40,097 nucleotides of DNA from positions 1 to 40,097 of the forward strand of contig CALQJI020000047.1 of assembly GCA_943330855.2 (NCBI GenBank), in the 5' to 3' direction. Below the pieces are notes generated by a model. The model did no database searches. It saw only the letters and a program-made list of their open reading frames with translations, and was not told the DNA's origin. This stretch comes from Klebsiella pneumoniae (GTDB lineage: Bacteria; Verrucomicrobiota; Verrucomicrobiia; Limisphaerales; SXTU01). Made by a program: the position numbers and the translations under genes. Shown piece after piece: positions 32,079 through 38,028 of the stretch (its first letter is position 1; every line of letters starts with the position of its first letter).

Positions 32079-33035
32079 ATGGCCGACGCGACTTCTCAGA
32101 CTTCGCTCAAGCGCCGCCGCCGCATCCGGCGCTCGGTCCACTTCGGCGAGCCGTTGCCACCAGGCGCGCACACCTTCCGCGCGGCGTGGCTGTGCGGACC
32201 GGCGCTCGGCTGGGTGACGGTTTTCATGCTGGTGCCGCTCTCGTTCGTCATCGCATTGAGCTTCGCGCAACGTGGGGACGCAGGAGAAATCGTGTGGCGT
32301 TTCACCTGGGAGAATTACTCGCGGCTCTTCGGCAATGGCGCGCTGGGCTTCGACCCCGTGCAGCCGCTCATCCTCGCGCGCAGCCTCGGCGTGGGCTTCG
32401 TCACCGCCCTGCTCTGCCTGCTCGTGGGCCTGCCCGTGGCCTTCTTCATCGCTGGGCTGCCGCGCCGGTGGAAGACCGTGGCACTGACGCTCGTGATCAT
32501 CCCTTTCTGGACCAACCTCCTCATCCGCACTTACGGCTGGCAAATCCTGCTCGCCCCAGAAGGCTGGCTCGCGCAAAACCTCGCCTCCGTCGGCGTGCCG
32601 CTGGCGGACTACGCGCTGTATCCAGGCTGGCCTGCCGTGATGCTGGCGATGGTGTGCGACTACCTGCCCTTCATGGTGCTGCCGCTTTACGCGAGTGTGG
32701 AAAAGGTGGACTGGTCGCTGACCGAGGCTGCCGAAGACCTCGGTGCGTCCCCGCTGCGGGCGTTTTGGCACGCGGTGATGCCACAGATTCGGCCCGGCAT
32801 CCTAGCGGGCAGCGTGCTGGTGTTTCTGCCGGCGACGGGGCAATTCGTGATTCCTGATTTGCTGGGCGGAGCGAAGGTCGCGCTGCTGGGCAACGCGGTG
32901 CAGCAACAGTTCGGCGTGAGCCGGGACTGGCCGTTCGGCTCCGCCATCGCGGTGGCGGCGCTGCTCGTAATGCTCGCGGGCCTGTGGCTGCACACGCGTG
33001 TGACGCGGTGGCGGCGGGAGGTATCGTTGCCATGA
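32079..33035 (+). CDS. potB: Spermidine/putrescine-type ABC permease
   Basis: A 318-aa inner-membrane permease with six predicted helices and the conserved EAA loop (TEAAEDLGASPLRAFWHAVMPQIRPGI) that contacts the ATPase. It follows potA without a gap and overlaps potC by the ATGA sequence, so expression of the three is coupled. Its N-terminal segment of about 45 residues is basic (KRRRRIRRSVHFG) and longer than in E. coli PotB; a later ATG is possible. Confidence 0.92.
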   Translation: MADATSQTSLKRRRRIRRSVHFGEPLPPGAHTFRAAWLCGPALGWVTVFMLVPLSFVIALSFAQRGDAGEIVWRFTWENYSRLFGNGALGFDPVQPLILARSLGVGFVTALLCLLVGLPVAFFIAGLPRRWKTVALTLVIIPFWTNLLIRTYGWQILLAPEGWLAQNLASVGVPLADYALYPGWPAVMLAMVCDYLPFMVLPLYASVEKVDWSLTEAAEDLGASPLRAFWHAVMPQIRPGILAGSVLVFLPATGQFVIPDLLGGAKVALLGNAVQQQFGVSRDWPFGSAIAVAALLVMLAGLWLHTRVTRWRREVSLP

Positions 33036-33829
33036 CGCGCCGCTCGCCATTGACCGGCCTCGTTGCCCTGTTGGTGTTCGGCTTCCTCTACGCGCCCATC
33101 GCGGTGGTCATCGTGTATTCCTTCAACGCCGCACGCTTCGGCACGGAGTGGCACGGCTTCACGGTGGACTGGTATCTGCGGCTGATTGACAACGACGCCG
33201 CCATCGCCGCCGCCATCAACACTCTCGAACTGGCCTGCACGAGCACCCTCGTCTCCGTCCTGCTCGGCTCCGTGCTCGGCTACGGCATGAGCCGCTACGA
33301 GTTCCCCGGCAAGCGCCTCTTCCACCACGTGCTGCACGTGCCCGTCTTCATTCCCGACATCGTCATGGCGGTGGCGCTGCTGCTCTTTTTCTCCGTCGTG
33401 CGCGAGGCGCTCGCGGGCTTCGAGTTGGGCATGACCACGATGACGCTGGCGCACATCACCTTTCAAATTCCCTTCGTCGCCATTGTCGTGCGTGCGCGCA
33501 TGGCGGACTGCGATCCGCAACTCGAAGAAGCCGCCGCCGACCTCGGCGCGGGACCGTGGATGACGTTCCGCCACATCACGCTGCCGCTGATGCTGCCGGG
33601 AGTGGTCGCGGGCGGCTTGCTGGCGTTCACGTTGAGCCTGGATGATTTCGTGGTGAGCTTCTTCACGAGCGGCGCCGGTGCCACCACGCTACCCATCCTG
33701 ATTTACTCCTCGGTGAAACGCGGCATCACGCCGGACATCAATGCTCTCGCCACCCTCATCGTGCTCGTCTCCGTGCTGACCGTGGTGACCGTGGCCTGGC
33801 TGCGCGGACGCACGGAAGTGAAGGCGTGA
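33032..33829 (+). CDS. potC: Spermidine/putrescine-type ABC permease
   Basis: A 265-aa permease, second transmembrane subunit, with the EAA motif (LEEAAADLGAGPWMTFRHITLPLMLPGV) and a conserved MTLAHITFQIPF helix. The ATG at 33032 overlaps the potB stop (ATGA) and gives the typical short cytoplasmic N-terminus; a frame back to 32984 is not needed. In most genomes potD for the periplasmic binding protein follows; here the next gene is a PQQ-like propeller on the same strand, 105 bp away, and no PotD-like frame is visible. Confidence 0.9.
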   Translation: MTRRSPLTGLVALLVFGFLYAPIAVVIVYSFNAARFGTEWHGFTVDWYLRLIDNDAAIAAAINTLELACTSTLVSVLLGSVLGYGMSRYEFPGKRLFHHVLHVPVFIPDIVMAVALLLFFSVVREALAGFELGMTTMTLAHITFQIPFVAIVVRARMADCDPQLEEAAADLGAGPWMTFRHITLPLMLPGVVAGGLLAFTLSLDDFVVSFFTSGAGATTLPILIYSSVKRGITPDINALATLIVLVSVLTVVTVAWLRGRTEVKA

Positions 33830-33934
33830 GCCGCCCGAAGACGGCGAGGCACTCCGGCCACCGGCTTGCTAGTAATTTTCCCAACCAGCTTTCCCTGAAC
33901 CGCATCTGAGAACCTCACGTCTGCCTCTGTTGCC

Positions 33935-35245
33935 ATGACACTTCGACTCCGCTCTGCGCCGGCATTGCTTGCCGCCTGCTTGCTCACCGCCGCCCTGCCC
34001 TCCCTCGCCGCTCACTGGCCTGCTTGGCGCGGCGCGAAGGCGGACGGCATCTCCACCGAGAAAAATCTCCCGGTGAAATGGAGCAAGGACGAGAACGTCC
34101 GCTGGCGCGTGCCGCTCCCGGAAGCCGGCAACTCCACGCCCATCGTCTGGGGCGAGCGCATCTTCGTCACACAGCCCGTGGGCGACCGCCGCACGCTCCT
34201 GTGCCTCAACCGCGCCGACGGCAAGCAACTCTGGCAGGCGGGCGTCACCACGAAGGAGAAGGAACCGACGCATGGGACGAACCCGTTTTGCTCTGCATCA
34301 CCGGTCACGGACGGCGAGCGAGTCATCGTGTCCTTCGCGAGCGACGGGCTGTTCTGCTACGACTTCAGCGGCAAGGAACTTTGGAAACGCACGGACCTCG
34401 GGCGGCAGATTCACATCTGGGGCGCAGCCACCTCGCCCGTGATTCACGGCAACCTCTGTTTCCTCAACTTCGGCCCCGGCGAAACGACTTACCTCCTCGC
34501 CGTGGACAAGACCACGGGCAAAACCGTCTGGCGAAATGACGAAGCCGGCGGCGACGCCGGCGGTCCGCCACCCACGCCCAAAGACGCGCCCAAGGACGCC
34601 AAGCAAGCCGCGCCGCGCGGGAAGTGGCTCGGCTCGTGGACGACGCCCGTGATCCTCAGCGAAGGCGGGCGCGACTCGCTCCTCATGTCGTGGCCGGGCC
34701 GCCTCTGCGCGCTCGACCCCGCGACGGGCAAGGAACGCTGGACCTCCACGGGCTTGACCCCGCTCCACTACACCTCGCCGATTCATGCCGACGGAATCGT
34801 CGTGGCGATGAGCGGCTTCGGCGGCTCGGCGTTAGCGGTCCGCACCGGCGGCAGCGGGGACGTGACCGAGTCGAAGCGCCTCTGGCATCACCCGCGCTCG
34901 CCCCAACGCATCGGCTCCGGAGTCATTCACAAGGGGCACATCTACATCCACAACGACCCCGGCACCGCGATGTGCCTGAACCTCGAAACCGGGAAGGAAG
35001 TCTGGAACCAGCGGCTCGTCGGCGGGGCTGCCACCGGCGCGAACTGGAGCAGCGTGCTGCTGGCCGATGGCAAGTGCTACACCATCACGCAGGGCGGCGA
35101 CTGCTTCGTCTTCAAGGCCAGCACGACGTTTGAGTTGCTCGCGACAAACCCGCTGGGCGAGCGCTCGAACAGCTCCCTCGTTCCCGCCGACGGCGCACTG
35201 CTCATCCGCACGCACAAGGCGCTCTGGTGCATCGGCGGGAAGTAA
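33935..35245 (+). CDS. Secreted PQQ-like beta-propeller protein (copy 2)
   Basis: A 436-aa exported protein with signal peptide (LLAACLLTAALPSLAA) and HWPAWRGAKADGIS at its mature end. Blade motifs (NRADGKQLW, DKTTGKTVW, DPATGKERW, LETGKEVWNQ) run along the protein, ending HKALWCIGG. It is a paralogue of the protein at 10208 with the same order of blocks. A low-complexity Gly/Pro/Lys segment (about residues 202-228) distinguishes it. It may be co-transcribed with the upstream transporter, but the 105-bp gap contains no obvious terminator or promoter. Role unknown. Confidence 0.87.
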   Translation: MTLRLRSAPALLAACLLTAALPSLAAHWPAWRGAKADGISTEKNLPVKWSKDENVRWRVPLPEAGNSTPIVWGERIFVTQPVGDRRTLLCLNRADGKQLWQAGVTTKEKEPTHGTNPFCSASPVTDGERVIVSFASDGLFCYDFSGKELWKRTDLGRQIHIWGAATSPVIHGNLCFLNFGPGETTYLLAVDKTTGKTVWRNDEAGGDAGGPPPTPKDAPKDAKQAAPRGKWLGSWTTPVILSEGGRDSLLMSWPGRLCALDPATGKERWTSTGLTPLHYTSPIHADGIVVAMSGFGGSALAVRTGGSGDVTESKRLWHHPRSPQRIGSGVIHKGHIYIHNDPGTAMCLNLETGKEVWNQRLVGGAATGANWSSVLLADGKCYTITQGGDCFVFKASTTFELLATNPLGERSNSSLVPADGALLIRTHKALWCIGGK

Positions 35246-35336
35246 CGGAGCGTGCAAGGGGCAACTGCAAGCCGCCGATTCAGGACGATTCGCGAGTTGT
35301 CTTCCCGGCAGGCCTGCGGTTAATTGACAGCACGCT

Positions 35337-35603
35337 ATGACTCGCCAACAAGTGCTCGACCAATACTTCATGGATGCGCGGCACAAGCTCATCGACCTCG
35401 CCGCCTTCCTCGACCGCGTGGACCGCTCCGAGGGCGAAGCCGACTTCCGCCTCGACGCCTTCCGCACCGCGCTTAAGCACTTGGGCGAGAAGAAACCCCA
35501 CCGCGCGAAGCGTGTCCTCCTCTCTTTCAGCGACCCGACGACTAAGCCCATCATGAAAGCTCCGGGTAAAGGCGCGTGTGGGGCGTGGCCAGGGAAGACT
35601 TGA
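35337..35603 (+). CDS. Small protein upstream of the EboB-like gene
   Basis: An 88-aa protein of unrecognised family, predicted cytoplasmic and mostly helical (TRQQVLDQYFMDARHKLIDLAAFLDRVDRS) with a basic stretch (GEKKPHRAKRV) and a less ordered C-terminus. Its TGA stop (35601-35603) lies inside the left heptamer array of the four-helix-bundle cassette, so the final residues may have been set by that insertion. Its orientation and spacing suggest it was once adjacent to the TatD-like gene, now separated by the cassette. Confidence 0.65.
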   Translation: MTRQQVLDQYFMDARHKLIDLAAFLDRVDRSEGEADFRLDAFRTALKHLGEKKPHRAKRVLLSFSDPTTKPIMKAPGKGACGAWPGKT

Positions 35604-36061
35604 AAGTTGAAGGGTGAAAGTTGAAAAAATTCCGTGAGCGCGCCACTGGTAAAACCGTTTGAGTCCAACTTCGAGCGACTTGAGGCGTGGAAGCAGGCGC
35701 TCGCTTTTAGCAAGGTCGTCTATCAAGTGACGAAGTCCTTCCCCGATGACGAACGGTTCGGACTGACTTCCCAGATGCGCCGGGCTGCGGTGTCCGCCGC
35801 GTCCAACCTCGCAGAAGGCTCCTCCCGCTCGTCCCGACAGGATTTCGCGCGGTTCGTTGAAATTGCCACTGGCTCACTCTTTGAAGTGGTCGGCCAAATC
35901 GAAATTGCCCGCAGCCAACGCTTCGGATCCGAAGCGGTTTGGGGTGACCTGCGCAATCGCGCGGCTGAATTGACGCGAATCCTCAGCGGCCTCCGCCGCT
36001 CCCTCCTCACCGCAAAAGCCACGGAGTAACTCTTTCAACTTTCACCCTTCACCTTTCAACT
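35599..36061. mobile_element. Candidate four-helix-bundle cassette with heptamer inverted ends
   Basis: A unit of about 463 bp bounded by period-7 arrays. The left end (35598-35629) and the right end (36030-36061, read on the other strand) match at 28 of 32 positions, with units GTTGAAA and GGTGAA(A/G). The sole gene inside starts 4 bp after the left array and stops one codon before the right one. No target-site duplication is evident. No transposase is encoded. Mobility is inferred from architecture only. Confidence 0.6.
35634..36029 (+). CDS. Four-helix-bundle protein (S23/IVS family)
   Basis: A 131-aa helical protein of the family found in 23S rRNA intervening sequences and as free-standing genes (related also to Avd accessory proteins of diversity-generating retroelements). 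The family pattern is clear: LEAWKQALAFSKVVYQ, then SFPDDERFGLTSQMRRAAVSAASNLAEG and FVEIATGSLFEVVGQIEIA. The start is a GTG at 35634; an in-frame TGA within the left heptamer array (35622-35624) excludes any upstream start. No Shine-Dalgarno is seen. Both ends of the gene are bounded by inverted heptamer arrays. The biochemical role of the family is unknown; nucleic-acid binding has been suggested for relatives from their charge. Confidence 0.9.
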   Translation: MSAPLVKPFESNFERLEAWKQALAFSKVVYQVTKSFPDDERFGLTSQMRRAAVSAASNLAEGSSRSSRQDFARFVEIATGSLFEVVGQIEIARSQRFGSEAVWGDLRNRAAELTRILSGLRRSLLTAKATE

Positions 36062-36069
36062 CCCCCCGC

Positions 36070-36873
36070 ATGCGTTATATAGAACCTCACGGCCACATGG
36101 TCAGCCGCACGACTGACGACTACCAGGACATGGTCACCGCCGGCTGCGCCGCCGTGTGCGAGCCGGCCTTCTGGGCGGGCTTTGACCGCTCGTCCGTGGA
36201 CGGCTTCCACGACTACTTCTGCCAACTCACCGACTACGAGCCGAAGCGCGCGGCGAAGTTCGGCCTGCCGCACTTCTCCTGGCTCTGCATCAACCCCAAG
36301 GAGTCCGAAGACGTGGCGCTGGCCACGGATGTCATCGGCCTCATTCCCAAGTTCCTCGACCGCCCCAACGTGCTGGGCATCGGCGAAATCGGCTTGAACA
36401 AAAATTCGCGCAACGAGATGAAGGTGCTCGAAATGCACGTGGACCTCGCCGCGCGGCACGACCAACTCATCCTCGTCCACACGCCGCACCTCGAAGACAA
36501 GCTCAAGGGCACGCGCCTCATCCTCGACGTGCTGCGCAGCGACAGGCGCATTCGCCCCGAGCGCTGCATCATTGACCACGTCGAGGAACACACCATCCAA
36601 CTCGTGCTGGACGCGGGCTTTTGGGCGGGCATGACGCTGTATCCCGAGAGCAAGTGCTCGCCCGCGCGCGCGGTGGACATGCTGGACCTCTATTCGCACG
36701 AGCGCATTTGGATGAACTCGGCGTGCGATTGGGGCGTGAGCATCCCTCTGGCCGTGCCGCGCACCGCGCTGGAGATGAAGCGTCGCGGCTGGCCCGCCGA
36801 CCTGATTGACAAGGTGATTTACAGCAACCCCATCCAGTTCCTCAGCCAGTGTCCCAAGTTCAAACTCCCATGA
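36070..36873 (+). CDS. eboB: TatD-family metal-dependent hydrolase, EboB-like
   Basis: A 267-aa amidohydrolase-fold protein. Metal ligands are suggested by EPHGHM (H7, H9), the glutamate in GIGEIGLNKN, VHTPH, IIDHVEE and the aspartate in NSACDWG. These blocks, with EPAFWAG and EPKRAAKFGLPHFSWL, fit the EboB group of the ebo gene cluster, where it occurs with EboA, C, D, E and F for a membrane-associated metabolite; the other ebo genes are not recognisable in this window. It ends with an ATGA overlap with the esterase gene. The right heptamer array of the cassette ends 8 bp before its ATG. Confidence 0.78.
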   Translation: MRYIEPHGHMVSRTTDDYQDMVTAGCAAVCEPAFWAGFDRSSVDGFHDYFCQLTDYEPKRAAKFGLPHFSWLCINPKESEDVALATDVIGLIPKFLDRPNVLGIGEIGLNKNSRNEMKVLEMHVDLAARHDQLILVHTPHLEDKLKGTRLILDVLRSDRRIRPERCIIDHVEEHTIQLVLDAGFWAGMTLYPESKCSPARAVDMLDLYSHERIWMNSACDWGVSIPLAVPRTALEMKRRGWPADLIDKVIYSNPIQFLSQCPKFKLP

Positions 36874-37775
36874 AAAAAACGCTCGCCACCGCCCTCATTC
36901 TCGCCGCTGTCACCGCCAGCCTCATCGCTGCGCCGCCCACTCCCCTGCCCCTCTGGCCCAAGGGAGCGCCCGGCGAGAAAGGCGGCCTCCCCGAGGAGAA
37001 GGACACCTCCACCGAGAAGAGCGGCAAGGTCGCCGACAAATCCGTCATCCGCCTCGGCAACGTCTCGCAGCCAACGCTCACCATCTATCGCCCAACGAAG
37101 GCCAAGGACACTGGCGCGGCAGTCATCATCTGCCCCGGCGGCGGCTACAACATCCTCGCCTACGACCTCGAAGGCTCCGAAATCTGCGAGTGGCTCAACT
37201 CCATCGGCGTCACTGGCGTGCTCCTCAAGTATCGCGTGCCGAAGCGGACTGGCTTGGAGAAACACACCGCTGCATTGCAGGACGCGCAGCGTGCCGTCGG
37301 GCTGGTGCGTTCGCGCGCGACCGAGTTCGGCCTCGACCCGAAGCGCGTTGGCATCCTCGGCTTCTCAGCGGGCGGGCACCTCGCCGCAGCGGCTTGCAAC
37401 AACTTCGACAAGCGCACTTACGAGCCGGTGGACGACGCGGACAAGACCAGTTGCCGGCCCGACTTCGCGTTCCTGATTTACCCCGCCTACCTGACCGTGA
37501 AGGAGCAAGGCGACAAGGTTTCCCCCGAGCTGCCCATCACCGCAAACACGCCACAGACCTTCCTCGCGATGACGCAAGACGACGGCGTCCGTGTGGAAAG
37601 CGCGCTCTTCTACTACCTCGCGCTGAAACAGGCCAAGGTGACCGCCGAGCTCCACCTCTACCCGACCGGTGGCCACGGCTACGGCCTGCGGCCCAGCGCG
37701 CACGGCGTCACCACTTGGCCCAAGCGCGCGGAGGAGTGGATGGCAGCACGCGGGCTGTTGACTGCGGGGAAGTAA
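36870..37775 (+). CDS. Exported alpha/beta-hydrolase (acetylxylan esterase-like)
   Basis: A 301-aa protein with a signal peptide (MKKTLATALILAAVTASLIA). The oxyanion motif CPGGGY (residues 89-93), the nucleophile elbow GFSAGG (S166), an acid near D237/D238 and the histidine in GGHGYGL (H269) complete the catalytic triad of the BD-FAE/acetylxylan esterase group, which deacetylates plant polysaccharides or acts on small esters. Start 36870 overlaps the eboB-like stop (ATGA); a frame from 36849 would lie within eboB. Followed by a 253-bp convergent gap with the 130-bp double-hairpin repeat. Confidence 0.88.
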   Translation: MKKTLATALILAAVTASLIAAPPTPLPLWPKGAPGEKGGLPEEKDTSTEKSGKVADKSVIRLGNVSQPTLTIYRPTKAKDTGAAVIICPGGGYNILAYDLEGSEICEWLNSIGVTGVLLKYRVPKRTGLEKHTAALQDAQRAVGLVRSRATEFGLDPKRVGILGFSAGGHLAAAACNNFDKRTYEPVDDADKTSCRPDFAFLIYPAYLTVKEQGDKVSPELPITANTPQTFLAMTQDDGVRVESALFYYLALKQAKVTAELHLYPTGGHGYGLRPSAHGVTTWPKRAEEWMAARGLLTAGK

Positions 37776-37822
37776 TCAACTTTCAAGGCAAGCCAGTGGA
37801 GTTGCCAACTGGACCCCACGGC

Positions 37823-37952
37823 GCACGCCTTCTCCCTTCCTCGGAGGAGGGGAGAAGGTGGCCGTAGGCCGGATGAGGGGTGGGGCCGCCGACGCCGACG
37901 CACGTAACCCCTCACCCCGGCCCTCTCCCCTTCTCCGAGAAAGGGAGAGGGA
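37823..37952. repeat. 130-bp double-hairpin repeat, copy B
   Basis: Same orientation and length as copy A (15519-15648), differing at ten positions. Two of the differences are paired: C-G in A becomes T-A in B, and A-T becomes C-G, at positions opposite each other in the second stem (15628/15636 and 15629/15635 versus 37932/37940 and 37933/37939). This covariation supports a selected hairpin. It lies between convergent genes. Confidence 0.9.
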
Positions 37953-38028
37953 TGCGACGCGCGCTGGCTTAAAGTCACTGTCTGCTCAGTGCGACGACTC
38001 CAGACAGCACTGCAAGTCCTCGCCCTTC

